A program made the translations under genes and the position numbers. A model generated the notes under the pieces. That model saw only the letters and a list, made by a program, of their open reading frames with translations, did no database searches and was not told where the DNA came from. A stretch of 64,000 bases of DNA from Amoebidium appalachense. Its lineage: Eukaryota; Ichthyosporea. This document shows, in pieces, positions 1-24,820 of this stretch. Positions within the stretch are counted from its first letter, which is position 1. Every line of letters begins with the position of its first letter. The stretch spans positions 4,464,001 through 4,528,000 of the forward strand of contig CAVNZM010000012.1 of the NCBI GenBank assembly GCA_963693365.1, read 5' to 3'.

Positions 1-82
<82 letters not shown>
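1..82. repeat. (CA)n
   Basis: Uninterrupted dinucleotide repeat at the window edge, followed by poly-C and poly-A. Confidence 0.95.
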
Positions 83-88
<6 letters not shown>

Positions 89-283
89 CCCCCCCCCCCC
101 CCAAAAAAAAAAAAAAAAAAAAAAAAAACAAAACACCAGCACCCAACACACCCACACACACCTTTCCCCCTCCCCTTCTTAAAAAAAGCCACATTCATGC
201 AATGCAGCAAACTTGTCACACTGCACACAAGCAGAAAATTCCATCCCATCCACCAACGAACTGAACACGTTACCCCCACACAG

Positions 284-11762
<11,479 letters not shown>

Positions 11763-13383
11763 CTGACTTTTGTGTGTTTGGGGCTGCTTTTTAGGGTTTG
11801 GGATTACAGAAAATGTATGCAAGATGGTATCTATACCATCACTACTAAACGGCCATATGATTTATGTAATGGTTTTGGTTCCTGTCACTCGTGATATTTA
11901 GATTAACTTTCAATAGATGAGTTGGAAATCGAAGACGTAAGTAATATTTGTGCTTCCACTATCAACACGTAGTATATGCCGGCTACGGCAAACGTACATT
12001 TAACCTACAATTGATTGCGCACCACATTTTAACTTATAAATGGGTTGTGTTTTATGCTGTTTGTCGGGGAACCTCGTGTTATTATCAAGCCAGGGAAATA
12101 GAATCAGAAATATAAAATAGAGCACTCCATTGATTCAGAACAACTTTAAGAATCATTTAGACCCCCCTCCCCCCCCTCCCCCCCCCCCCCCCCCCTCCTC
12201 TTCCCCCTCTTCCCCCTCCGAGCGGCGAGCCCCCCCCACGATCCCGCTGAACTCAGGTGTTTGCTTCACAGTAATTGGCACGAAGTCTGCAGAGAATTTG
12301 GGCCCGGATCTATTGATCCCTTGTGCGTGTACATGTGTGTTTGCCTGCATGAATGCACGAATGCATGTGTTTGTGCCAATGTTCAAGTTGCCACGGGTGC
12401 CCGTGTGTGTATGTATGCTTGGGGTGTACACGTGGGTGGGTGTCTCATATGCATGCAGTGTTTTTTTTTTGTGTATATATATTCGTGGTGTACAGACTGA
12501 GTGCATGCGAGCGTGCATATGATGTACTATATGTATCCCTCTATGTGTGGCGTGCGGCACTTGTGTGGCTGTGTATTTGTCGAACTATTTGGAAACTCTC
12601 GTGTGTCTGTGTTATAAGTGCGTGTTCGTGGGCTTGCGTGTGCGTCGTGTGCGTGTGTGGCCGGCACCACCATAGTTGTGTGTATGCACGAGTGTGTGAG
12701 TGGGTGGGTGGGTGGGGTTTGGGGGGGGGGGGGGGGGGGGGGGGGGGGATATCCGGGAGATATTCGTTGAATAACCTACATATATCACGGCCGATCGTTC
12801 CAATCCTCGTTGATATCTCTGAATTTATCGAGGAGTGCATGTGATGATGCTGTCCGGATCCGCGGTGGCCGTCGGTTTCAGTTTTTTTTTTGTTTTTTTG
12901 TTTCCATGAAGTTTTTTGTCCGCGGTCGAACCTGAGTTTCGTTGCAGCAGATCTTTGTGCCTAGGACTTCTGTTTTAAACAATTTTTCGTTTCGTGGCAC
13001 CTAAGAGGACACGATTGCGGCGCCACGCCTTTGTGCTTATGTGGTGACCAGGTTTTGCATCCTGTCCCACCCAAAGGTCCATTTTGAATCTTGCACCACC
13101 AGAATTACCTTGTAAAGAAAACCGGTTTGTCTAAGCTCAGTTGCTCCTATACAGAAACCCTTGTTATTAAAGTTAATTTCAGTCCGTGATTGTCATCCAG
13201 CTAGCGCTTGTCGTGAATCTGACAACAGTCAGTGTACGAAATCTGACTCCAACCAACGTGGCACGGTGTGAATCAACCCTCGCCTAACACAAGGTCTCGT
13301 GCCTAAGTTGACCCCTACAATCAATTACAAAGCCGGCATTTTTCGGCATCTGTGCTTTCATATTGCCACAAGGCACCACGAAG
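11763..13383. other. Intergenic region between TEX11-like and pinin genes
   Basis: No convincing exon. Holds a C/T tract at 12163-12213, GT-rich imperfect repeats at 12320-12720 and a poly-G run at about 12720-12748. The stretch 12840-13383 is of mixed composition and likely contains the pinin promoter and 5'UTR; no TATA box stands out. Confidence 0.6.
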
Positions 13384-13572
13384 ATGCGTGCTTTCCAGGA
13401 TATAAAGTCGCAGCTGGAAGCGGCAGAGAAGGAACTGAAGGAATTGGACGATAAGTTGGGCCGTGCGGGCCCACTGCCACCAAGGAGGTGCGTGGAATAC
13501 CATTCTCTCTTCTCTGTCTCTCTCTTTCTCTGTGTGTGTGTGTGTTTGTGTCTCTCTTCGTTTCTCTCTCTG

Positions 13573-13636
<64 letters not shown>

Positions 13637-13909
13637 GCTCTCCCTCTCCCTCTCCCTCTCCCCCCCCCTCTCTCTCCCTCCCATTCCCTCTCTCTATCTC
13701 TCTCCCATTGAAATAGTCCTCTCTCTCCCCCCCCCCCCCCTCCCCCTCTCAACTCTCTCTCTCTCTCTCTCTCTCTCCCCGCCCCACTCTCCCACTTCCT
13801 CCCTCCCTCCGTCCCACCCACCCACACACACACTCTCTCTCCCTCCCTCTCTCTCTCACACACCCCCTCTCTCTCCCACCCCTCACCCCCCCCGCTCTCC
13901 TTGCATCCG

Positions 13910-13969
<60 letters not shown>

Positions 13970-15414
13970 TCCCTCCTTCCCCCATCTCCTTGCATCCCTG
14001 TTTTGTGGATTGGTGTGCAAGTTTCTCCGTTATGTGTCTCTTTCTCTGTTTTCCTCTGATGAGTGTGTGCATATGTGTATGTGTGCCATCTACTTTTTCT
14101 TCTCTCTCCTGTCCACATGTGCTTGTGTGTGGTATTTGTGTGAATTTGTCGTGAAAGTTCAACCGTGTCCATTTTATCTCTCTAATGCCCTTGGCTCTCT
14201 TTGCCTCTCCATATCCCTTCCGCTCCTCAACTTCTCCCCCCCCCCCCCCCCCTCCCCCCCTCCTCCCCCCAAAATGGTGTTGTGCATTGTTGCAATGTGT
14301 ACCGTAATGAGGATTCCCCCCTCCCCCCCCCCCCCCGTTCTTCATGTTGCTTCCCCGTTCTCTCTCTCCTCTCCCTCTCTCTCTCTCCCTCTCTCTGCTC
14401 TCACTCTCAGAAATTCTGTTTTCTCCCCCCCTTTTTTTTTCTGGGGGGGGGGGGGGGGGGGGGCGGTCCCCAGACTCTCATCCCTTGCTTTGGCCGCCCA
14501 GTTTTCCATAGCATCTGTGGACTCCTCTTGCCCAGCTCTCCTGCCTTGCACATTTGGCTTATGTTTGTATCTGGCTTACGTAACATCCCAGGGATGGGAT
14601 GGTGCTTGTGGTGAGATAGAGCGGGGGGTGGGGGGTGGGGGGGAGTGGGAGGGCGAGGAACGGGGGGGGGGGGGGGGGGGGGGGGGGGAGGGGGAGGAGA
14701 AGAAGGGGGGGGGGGGGGGAAGGGGAAGGAAGGACCCATTGGCTGACGTATGTGTTGTGACACAGGGATGCACCGAGGGATTCGGTTGTGGGAAAGCGCA
14801 GAATCTCCGACCGAGAGGACAGGTATGTGCTTTGTTTACATTACCCCCCGCACCTCTCCCCGTTACCCCCTGTTCATCCTCTCATGCCTTGGCGTGCGTC
14901 TACCCCTCCCCCCTCCTCCTCCTCTCCTCGTGCCCCACCCCTTCCCCACCCCAACACACACACACACACAGACACACAGACACACACACACCTGCGCGGG
15001 CACACGCACTCACGCACGCACAGACACACACACATGCGCGCGCGCGCGCACACGCACACACACACATTCACCCCCTGTCCTTGGATTCCCCCGGTTTGGG
15101 TAGTTTTCTCCTGCAAAGACTTTGTCTAATGTGCCTTTTTATAAACACGATTCCCCACGTACCCGCTTTCTCAGCCTGCACTCATCACTCCATCTCGCAC
15201 ACATCTCTTGCCTTTACTTGTCGCTCTACTTCCCTCCTGCACACGGAATGTGTTTAATTTGCACACAACTCTCTGCACAATTTCCTTTTTCTGTGCACGA
15301 TACTGTCTCGGTACCGTTTCTTTAAGTGCACCTGTGCAATTCCTTCCATCTACCCCCTTCTCCTCCCCCTCCCGTCCCCTGCCCCCCCACCCCATCCCCA
15401 CCCCTCTCTCTCTC

Positions 15415-15447
<33 letters not shown>

Positions 15448-15682
15448 CCCCCCGCTCTTTTCCACCCAACAAACCAAAGAAAAGTGCCATTGGAATACTG
15501 ACAGTTCTACTTTCCAAACAGGGGGAACAGGTGGGAAGGGCCTCCGGCAAAGCGCTTTTTGGTGAGTGAAAGATTATTTTGGCTGCTGTGGGTGTGTGGG
15601 GGGAGGGGGGGGGAGAGGGGGGGGGCTTTCTGCTTTCGAGACCAGGGCTGCCTTTGCTTTCCTGTTTGATGAGCTGATGCAT

Positions 15683-15723
<41 letters not shown>

Positions 15724-15839
15724 AAAAAAAAAAAAAGAAAGAAACACCTGTTTCCACTCACCTTTTCCTCCGATCATCGCCACCACCAAACATACACAAC
15801 AACAACCCTCTGCCTTCCTTTCACCAGCTTATATCGATT

Positions 15840-15870
<31 letters not shown>

Positions 15871-17578
15871 TCCTCCCCTCTTCCCCCTCCTCCCCACCCC
15901 CTTCCCCCCTCTCTCTCCCCCTCCCCTCCCCGCTCTCCCCCTGCCCTCCCCCCCTCCCCCCCCCCCCTCACCCCCCCCCCTCCCCTCCCCTACTCATGTT
16001 CAAGTGAAACAGTATGTGAGTTGGGTTTCGTTAACGAGGGGAATAGGTCGAAACTCGGGTACTGTGGATGACGTGGGCCCCCCCTGAGGATGGGCTCTGC
16101 TTATTATGCATACTCTTTATGTATGGCTTGCATTCTGCATCGTGTTATCCGTTTGTTCTTGTGTACTTCGTACTTTTTAACGCATTCAAAACCCCCCCTC
16201 CCCTCCCTCCCCTTCTCTATAGGTTAGGGAGTCGGGGAGCTTTGTAGAAGCCCGGCTTATGCTCTATCTCTCTGCTTGCTTTCTTTTTTTTTTTTGTCTG
16301 CTTACAGATTTTGTAGACTCTGCGTTCTTAGGTTGCTGGTCCTTGAACAACCCTGCTCGTCTTTGGCCAAGACGGGTGGACTCGCCTATTGCAGTTGAAA
16401 CAAAGTATGGGTTGGGAACCACGCGCGAGAGGTTAAAGAGTCGAAACCCATGCTTTTGTGGAGGCATAGGAAACCCCCTGATGATGGGCTCTGTTCAAGT
16501 GTCTTCTGCCTGCGCGCTTAAATTGCTTGATTTTGGATTTCCCACCTTTGTGACGCTTTGTTGTTGCTCTTTGTTGTCTCCTCCATATTTCCAACCCTCT
16601 AACGCATACATCCCCCCCCCCCCCCCCCCCCCCCCCCTTTGCATGTGTCCTGCACCATGCTTCTCGTCGTGTATGCGTACTTCGTACCGTGTTCCGCATT
16701 CAAACCCCCCCCCCCCCCCCCCCCCCTCCCCTTCCACACACACACACACTCATACTCACACTCAGGCAGACAGACACACACACAACCACCACTACTACCA
16801 CCATTCACCCACCCATCTCCGCGGCTCCTTCTTCTTTTTGTGTTTTTGGGGATCATTTTTCTATTCGCCGGTATACTTCTGTATTCATGAACCACCATTC
16901 ACTAATGCATACTCACCCCCGTCACCCCCCCCCCCCCCCCCCCTTCCCTCCAACCCTTTTCCCCAATTTCTTCCGATTGCTTCCCTCCCACTTTTCTATA
17001 AACAGGACGACGGACCACGGGGTAGAGGGAGACCCGAAAACGATTTTGGAAGGGAAGGACGTGATCCTTGGGGAAGCACGCGGAGGAGGGAGGTGGGGAA
17101 TGGGGGGGGCAGAGACGTAGAGGACAGGCTGGGGGGAGGGTACCGGGGGGACGGGCGGAGAGGAGGGAGAGTCAGAGGGGAGAGGCGGAGAGGGAAGAGG
17201 GAGAATTTGACGACCAAAGCTCAGAGAAGGTACAACACCCCCCTTCCCCCCCCCCCAAACACACACACACTCACAAACACACCGTGCCTTTCTTTTTCCT
17301 TCTCTACTCCCTTCCCTCCCGCGCCCCCCCCCCCCCCCCCCCCCCCTCCCCTCCCCTCAATATACCCTCTTGACCCGCTTACGATGACCTCTAGGTGCTT
17401 TTCGCTCTTCACGGCCGTGAAACCTTGATACGCTTGTTCTCTTTTGTTTAAGTTCATTTCCTCTTTGTTTATCTTCGTGTGTACTTTTGGCCCACATGAG
17501 CAAAACATTTCGTGTTAGTAATATGCACTGTCTCCCCCCCCCCTCCCCCCTCCTTCTCCAACAGCGGCCACCACCACC

Positions 17579-17659
<81 letters not shown>

Positions 17660-17761
17660 CCGTCGGGGTCATCCACAGCCAGTGGGCCTGCACGAAGAGT
17701 CAGCGCAGGGGCAAGGGGTGGAGTCGACACTGCCAGACACAAGTATGCACATTAGTTCTTT

Positions 17762-17792
<31 letters not shown>

Positions 17793-18385
17793 GGGGGGTT
17801 GTTCGTGTGTGTGTGTGTGTGTGGGTGTGTGGGTGTGTGGGTGTGTGTGTGTGTGTGTGTGTTTGCATTTGTGTTTGCGTTTGCGTGTGCGTCTATGTTT
17901 TCGTGTGTGCTTGTGCATGTGAGTGTTTGGGAGTAGGGTAAATGCAAGTCTGCAACCTTTGGCTCTAATTCAGGCACACCCGTCAATGGTGTGCGTCATA
18001 ACCGATATGTCGTGTGCGCACTCCTGCAATCTGTAAGTTGACATACCCGCATATGCGTATTCAGATGCCGAAAGTATCATATTGTGGTATATGTTTCTTG
18101 GGGTTTTTTTTCTTTTGTCGAGAATTGTCTTCGGATATACTTGTGTGTGTGTGTGTTGGTGTGTATGTGGTGGTTGTGGTGGTGGGTGGGTGGGTGGGTG
18201 TTGTGGTGGGGAGGGCAGGGGGAGGGGGCGGGAGAGAATGGAAATCCCAAGAAGGCGACCTTTTTGTCTGACCTCCCCCCCCCCCACCCCCCCCCTTTCT
18301 CCGCCAGGCGCATGTTCGGGGCACTTCTTGGCACACTCAAGACCTTCCAAAAAGACATCCAAAAAGATACACAAGTCGTACGTAC

Positions 18386-18417
<32 letters not shown>

Positions 18418-18726
18418 ACTCTTTCCTGACCAATTCCATTTTCCCGGGGTTTATAAGTTATCTGTGGATGGTTTATGCTCCATATCTTCCTCCCCCCCCT
18501 TCTCTCCCCGCCCGCCTCCTCCTCTTCCCCCTTGTTACTGGTACAACCACACATGCGCGCGCACACACATACACACACACACACACACACACCAAAAGAA
18601 AGAAAGGAAGGAAGAAAGAAAGAAAGAAGAAGAGAAGAAAATCATGCATACTCGGTGTGTCTTGCAATCGGCATTCTTTTGTCCTTCGTGAATGTGTACT
18701 CCGTACTCTGTAACAGATTCCACCCT

Positions 18727-18765
<39 letters not shown>

Positions 18766-19119
18766 CTGCTTCCCCTTCGGGTCGCTGGGTCGCCAGCATG
18801 TAGTGCTTGCATGAACTTTGATGCCAATGAGTGAATGGAAAACCTATGCAGCATCAAAAGAAAACATAATTTACACATAGTTATGCTTTGTGCTTATCCT
18901 AATGATTCCTGCTGACTGTTTGTTTGCTGGACAGGAGGAGAAGCGGAAGAGCATTCAACAGAAGATTGCCGAAAGAGTGCAGAAGGAAAACGAGGATGGT
19001 GAGACATTCCTCCTCCCCCCCCCCCACCCCATCCCCACCCCCCACGCCCCCTCCCCCTCCTTTCCCTTCCTTCAAAACACACACTGGCCACACACCACAC
19101 ACACAAACGTGCGCGCACG

Positions 19120-19181
<62 letters not shown>

Positions 19182-19710
19182 GCACTTGTTTGCCATAGCA
19201 TCGTATTTCTTGTTGTCATGTTACTCTCTACTATGTATCACTGCAGCCCCCCCCCCCCCCCCCCCCCCCCCTTCCGACTGGCCTTTCCTTCAAAAAAAAA
19301 AAAGAGGGGGGGGGGGAGGAGGGGTAGACACAGGCACACGTGCTCACGAACACACGGACACACATTCGTGCCAGCCCAAACACAACCACCCCACTTTCCG
19401 GCATGTGCAACCACAATGCATATCCACATATCCAGCAGCATCATTGTGACCCTGCGCGGTATGCCTCCCCCCCCCTCCCCCCCCCCCCCCCAAAAAAAAA
19501 AAAAAAAAAAAAAAAAAAAACAAAAAAAACAAAAAAAAACACGCACACGCGGCACACACACACACACACACTAACACTAACACTAACCGCTGGTTCCGCC
19601 CAGCTGCTGCGCAACGCAAGCGGCTGATTGAAGAGAAAAAGGCAAAACTTGACCAGCTCAAAAAGCTCAAAGACGAACTGGCCATGGCTAAAAACGTATG
19701 TTTACCGACC

Positions 19711-19741
<31 letters not shown>

Positions 19742-20016
19742 AAAAAAAAAAAAAAAAAAGAATAAGAAAAAGAACAGAAAAGAAATAAATCTCTATTCCC
19801 CCTCCCAAAATTCATTATTTTGCCCTTTTTTGTGGTCACTCTCCTCAAGCACGCACACGAGAGTGGTGTTGTTGGATGCGAGAGGCACAGTGATATCCCT
19901 CGCAGTTAGGCGCTGGCACATGCACGACAGGAACGACGCATGTGCGGGCGCACGTGCACGCACAATGTGCACACACCCGCACGCGGCACACACACACACT
20001 CACACACACACACACA

Positions 20017-20077
<61 letters not shown>

Positions 20078-20428
20078 CACCTGCACCCGCACCCGCATCC
20101 ACACCCGCGCACACGCACACGCACACGCATGCACAAGACAGAGGAGGAAGAGAGAGAAAGGAGAGGGAGAGGGAGGGAGGGAGGGGAATGGGGGGCGGGA
20201 CAGGGAGGAAGGGATGGGGAGAGGGGGAAGAGAGGGGGGGGGGGGTGAGACCACAGGCGAGGTGCTATTCCAGCGGACCAGCACACCTTGATTCTGAGTG
20301 TTCCTTGCTGCTTCGTTTGTTTGTTGTGTACATGGGCCACACGGAAACAGACACACAGACACACTCGTTATCTTGCTCTCTTGCCCTGTCTGTGTGTCTT
20401 CTATTTCTGTCACTTATCTCTCTCTCTC

Positions 20429-20461
<33 letters not shown>

Positions 20462-21290
20462 TTCCTCCCCTCCCCCCCCCCCCCCCACCCTCTTCCCTCC
20501 TCCTCCCCCCCCCCCCCCCCCCTCTCTCCCTTCTCTCTCCTCTTCCCCCCCCCCCCCCCCCCCCCACCCACCCACCCACCCTCCTTCCCTTCTCCTCTTT
20601 CTTCTTCCTTTTTGTTGTTGAACCGGAGCCAATAAACAAAAGAAGACTGCTTAACAGTAGAGACAAAGAATAGAGAGGTGGGGGGAGGGGGGTGGGGGAA
20701 GGGGGGAGGAGGGGGGGGAAGGGGGGAGGATATACCCAACTGTAACCTGTAAACCGAGCCAAAACCGTCTATCTCCCCATACATGTAGCCGAGTGTAGCC
20801 TAAAAACCTAACAACCGCTTCTGCCACACAGCATAAACAGTTTGTGCAGCACAACCGTGGTCTTGCAAACTTCATCCAAACCAAAGCCGAGCCCTTCATT
20901 TTCTACCTCCCGGCCAAACTCAACGACCAGACACGTGCGCTTCTAGAAGAGACCAGAAAGAAAATCCACGAGAAGTATCCAGAGGTCGAGAGCGGGGATG
21001 ATTTGGGCAAGGAGAGCGATCATGAGGATAATGACGTGGGTGACCTGCCTAAACAGGAAGGTGGTGACGATGCAGCGGCTGCTGGCGATGAGAGAAATGA
21101 GAAGAGGGAGGGGAAGGAGGAGGATGGGGATAAGTCGGATTCGGAGATCAGGGTAGTGCTGAAGACGAGCAGCCTGGATGAAGAACAGGAGAATGAGGGG
21201 CACGGGACGGTGAAGTTTAAGACGGATGGGCTGGACAGTGAAGAGGACAAAGGTGGGGAGGATGATGTGGCCGAGCTACACGAGGACTGA
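13384..21290 (+). CDS. PNN: Pinin homologue (SR-related splicing/exon-junction protein)
   Basis: Eight exons join in frame: 13384-13487, 14766-14822, 15522-15561, 17006-17229, 18308-18374, 18935-18998, 19604-19695, 20832-21290 (TGA); 1107 nt, 368 aa. Exon 1 gives the N-terminal coiled coil ([18 protein letters not shown]). Exons 2-3 carry RDAPRDS and GPPAK, as in the pinin N-terminal domain. Exon 4 is an RG/R-rich linker. Exons 5-8 form the pinin/SDK/memA domain: [17 protein letters not shown], a charged coiled coil, then [17 protein letters not shown]. The tail is acidic (D/E/K); no RS-rich end like that of animal pinin is seen. Pinin is a nuclear speckle protein that binds the exon-junction/ASAP-PSAP machinery. 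The first ATG of the open frame was chosen. The exon 5 donor could be 3 bp later (18377). Exon 4 splices directly to exon 5; a CA-flanked segment at 17660 does not fit the phase. Confidence 0.93.
13574..13635. repeat. (CT)n
   Basis: Pure CT run in pinin intron 1; a second run lies at 13915-13965. Confidence 0.95.
16006..16196 (-). mobile_element. SINE-like repeat, reverse copy with poly-C tail
   Basis: Reads gtcgaaactcgg, gaggatgggctctgctta, acttcgtacttt and acgcattcaaaacccccc, the reverse complement of the blocks at 37568. Lies in pinin intron 3. Confidence 0.6.
16430..16712 (-). mobile_element. SINE-like repeat, reverse copy, interrupted
   Basis: Contains gagtcgaaaccc and gatgatgggctctg, then after an unrelated stretch and a poly-C run catgtgtcctgcaccatgct, gcgtacttcgtacc and gcattcaaaccccc. 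Probably one copy with an insertion, or two partial copies. Pinin intron 3. Confidence 0.5.
17580..17658. repeat. (CA)n
   Basis: Pure run in the pinin intron between exons 4 and 5, followed by an AG that is not used in the phase-consistent model. Confidence 0.95.
18640..18725 (-). mobile_element. SINE-like repeat, partial reverse copy
   Basis: Carries catgcatactcggtgtgtc, gtactccgtactctg and a C-rich tail starting at about 18720. Pinin intron between exons 5 and 6. Confidence 0.45.
19125..19180. repeat. (CA)n
   Basis: Pinin intron. Confidence 0.9.
20017..20077. repeat. (CA)n
   Basis: Pinin last intron, next to a diverged CAC/CGC tract. Confidence 0.9.
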
Positions 21291-21359
21291 GTGTGAGTTT
21301 GGTGTGGGAGAATAGCGTGCAAGAAGGTGGGGGTGTTTACACGTGTTAGAGCTGGTATT

Positions 21360-21432
21360 TGTATGCACCAGCAGTTTTTTTTCTACTTTCTGATTTATGC
21401 ACCAGCAGTTTTTTTCTACTTTCTGATTTATT
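21360..21432. repeat. 35-bp direct duplication in the pinin 3'UTR
   Basis: The sequence atgcaccagcag + T-run + ctactttctgattta occurs twice in tandem about 70 bases after the stop codon. Confidence 0.65.
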
Positions 21433-22699
21433 GCAAAAAACAGAGCGAAACTTCAAGGTGTAGAAGAGCTTTGTCTGCAGTTTGCCTCCGTGAGCCCCTT
21501 CTTTGTTAGTTTTCTTGCTTTTGAAAACTTGGAGAGAAGAAGGGAGAGCACACAGCGAGGAAAACAATGGGAAGGGAGAAGGGAGGGGGAGGGGGGGGGG
21601 GGGGGGGGTTTGACATGGTACACTTGCAGGTGACTTGCTTGACGTTTTATTTTATGTTTTGTAGTTACTGGGCATGCAATCTTGAAAGCACAAGTTTGTA
21701 CAAGCACAGACAGGCAAACAAGGTTGCACAAGGGTACATGACCTCAATATGCACAAACTCTCGAGTCACATCTTGAAGTTGTTGAAAATGAAGTGCCTTG
21801 TTTTTTTTTAACGGGGGAGGGAGAGGGAGAGGGAAGGGGGGGGGGGGGGGTAACATGCTTTCTTGCTGGTTGAAGAGCAAGGCCTCTTGAAGGACTTGCT
21901 GGAGAGAGAGGGGGGGAGGGGGGGGGGGGGAGGGGGGGGGCATGTTTGAGGTGACCCTTTTTGAATTGCCGGGCGACCAGCCCGGAGAAATTGAAGGTTT
22001 TGCATGTTATCCCGGACAAAGTAAACGGCGAGCTCAAATCTAGTGCAGACTTCAGGTTACAGGGAAAGTTTTCCATATAATAAATAATGGTTGACGGTGC
22101 TATATTATTACTAACAGGTACTTTCTTTTCCTATACGTTTGATTTAAATTCATACACGAGATTGAAACATACAAATCAATATGACTGCAAGGGAAACGCG
22201 TGAATTTTGTTGGGCATGTACACAAATTTTCGAATCCTCCTCCCCCCCTCCCCCCCACCCCCCCCACCCCCTCCCACAGAACACATGCTGAGGTGTGCTA
22301 AGCTTAAGCGACATACTCAGGATTAGTCCCAGAATAATTGTTCCATGAGAAGAATACTGTGAATACTCCAACATCCTAGAATACCAACGAATCTCGAGGC
22401 TGGGGAAGATATTAGGTGCGAGAATTTTCATTTCGGACTTTTCTTTAGTCCCCCCTTCCCCCCCCCCCCCCCCCCCCCCTTTTTTTTTGTTTTTTGTTTT
22501 TTTTTCCCCTCCCTTTAACTCCTACATGCGCTGTAGGCAGCTTACCATTGTTTGCAAGAGAGCTGTTTCTGTAGATCAAGTTCGAAGGCGGGAGTGGGTG
22601 GGTGGGTGGATGGTGGATGCCATGGCTTGTGCGTGTGTTTGTATGTGCGCGCATGGATGGAGTGAGTTGTCTGTGTGTGCGTGTTTGTGTGTGTGTGTG

Positions 22700-22731
<32 letters not shown>

Positions 22732-23201
22732 GGAACTGCGCCCGGGGGTGGGGGGATGTAATTTGGTAAGGCAGGCGTCACCCAAGACGTCTTAAAAAAG
22801 TTTAAAAAAGTCCTGGATTTATTTTCAGTACGAATCATACGAATTCATACATGTACTACTAAGTTGTGGCACGGGGGGCTGGCAGAAGGAGAGAGCAATC
22901 TATATAAAGTAACAATGAACTATTGGTAGTATATTGTATGAGATGCACACTCGTTCGAACATGCCCCGGCGTATCACACGTGTGTGTGTGTGTGTGTGTG
23001 CACGCGCGCGCGTTCAATGGGGGGGGGGGGGAGGGGGAGTATTTGGGAAGAAAGAGGGGGGAGGGGGGGGGGGGGGGGGGGGGGGGGAGGGAGGGGGAGG
23101 GGGGGGGGGGGGGAGGGGGAGAGCTGTGTGTGGTGCTTGTGTGTGTTAATCCCGATATATTTCTGTGCCTTTTTTTGGGCCGGAGGGGGGGGGGGGGAAG
23201 A

Positions 23202-23235
<34 letters not shown>

Positions 23236-24032
23236 CATCGAACTGAATGATATCTGTCTAAAGTCACGTTACGGGAGAGGAGGGGCGGGGTTCCTATATT
23301 TTATATGAGCAATAATGTCCCTAATACCGTGCTATGTAAGGGATTCTTGATTTTGAAACGGGGAGGGGGGTAGTAGCTAAGTTAGGGGGGGGGGGGGGGG
23401 GGGAGAGACCCACCCACCCCCTTGGATAGGCGGGTCCACCCCCCTCCCCCCGAGGGGGGGGAGGGACCCACCACCCCTCCGGCTAGCAGGGGGAGGGGGG
23501 GGGGGGGGGGGGGGGGCACCCACCCCATAGGCTGCATTGCGTTATATGGCTATACCAGATAACTGATGATATAATAGTATTTTAAACCGTAATAACATTG
23601 AGGCTAACTAATAGAAGTCACTATTGATCACCTGAAACTCAGGCTATGTCGTAAGATCATACTACCCCCCCCCCCCCCCCTCCCCCCGCTCGGTCCCCCC
23701 TGTCCCCCCCCCCCCCCCCCCCATACCTCCCCCCCCCCCCCCCCCCCCCCTTCCCCCTCTCACACTCGTCTCCAGTCGCCCCGCTGCGCACACACACAGC
23801 ACACACTTTTACGTATTCAATTCACACGTACCTGCACACGCATGTACCACACACGGACACGAGGGCACAAACTTTGACCAGCGATGAGCACCCGACATCA
23901 GTGAACATGCAGATACACTCACCGGCGGCCACACCACACACACATACATTCCCGGCCACAGATACACACACGAACACTGCATATTGAGCCGGATAACTTT
24001 GCCCACAATACTAACTTAATAATTGTTGACCG

Positions 24033-24071
<39 letters not shown>

Positions 24072-24130
24072 TGTGTGTGCGTACGTGCCCATGTGCACAT
24101 GCATGTACTTGTGTGGTAAACGAGCAGGGT

Positions 24131-24173
<43 letters not shown>

Positions 24174-24427
24174 AGGGGGGGGGGAGTCGGGTCGTTCAAC
24201 CAAAATGTTATGGAGCATTTTATATTTATGGTACACATTTGCCCTGGACAACACAAAGTAGACCTTGCAAAGAACACACAATGAGTGTGCATCCGGAAGA
24301 AGAAGGGCACCAGCAGTAAGGGGTGGTAAATGTGTGTGTGTGTGTGTGTATGTCTTTGTGTGTGCATGTCACGGTGTGTGTGTGTGGGTGGGTGGGTGGG
24401 TGGGTGGGTGTGTTTGGTGTGAGTGTG

Positions 24428-24476
<49 letters not shown>

Positions 24477-24537
24477 CAGCGTGCGCGTGTGGTGCTTGTG
24501 TGGTGCTTGTGTATGTATGTGCACGTGGGGGGAGGAG

Positions 24538-24572
<35 letters not shown>

Positions 24573-24731
24573 GCAGGGGGAAGAAGGGGGGGGGGGGGGG
24601 GGGGGATGGGGGGGATGTGCATCAGTCACTGTGGCCAAAACGGGAGCAATTCCTCCGAAAAAAAGAAAAAAGTATCGACTACATGTACAAAGTTTGTGGA
24701 TAGAAAAGTGACATGATCACGCGCATGGGCG

Positions 24732-24733
<2 letters not shown>

Positions 24734-24775
<42 letters not shown>

Positions 24776-24820
24776 CCACCCACCCCTGCGGGGGGTGGGT
24801 GGGTCCCCCCCCCCCCCCCC
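24734..24820. repeat. Poly-G plus perfect 16-bp hairpin plus poly-C
   Basis: Arms gggacccacccacccc (24771-24786) and ggggtgggtgggtccc (24792-24807) with loop tgcgg. The stem can extend because poly-G precedes and poly-C follows. A related but degraded G/C hairpin lies at 23403-23515. Confidence 0.75.

Noticed and set aside
17660-17743. Segment after a CA repeat with good-looking acceptor and donor, reading [14 protein letters not shown]
   Set aside because: It would break the frame into the conserved pinin block at 18308; direct splicing of 17229 to 18308 gives a perfect phase and family match.
17974-18032. Possible pinin exon before a gtaagttg donor
   Set aside because: It ends in phase 0 while the 18308 exon needs phase 2.
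19571-19588. CTAACA units considered as interstitial telomere sequence
   Set aside because: Only three units, continuous with a CA repeat.
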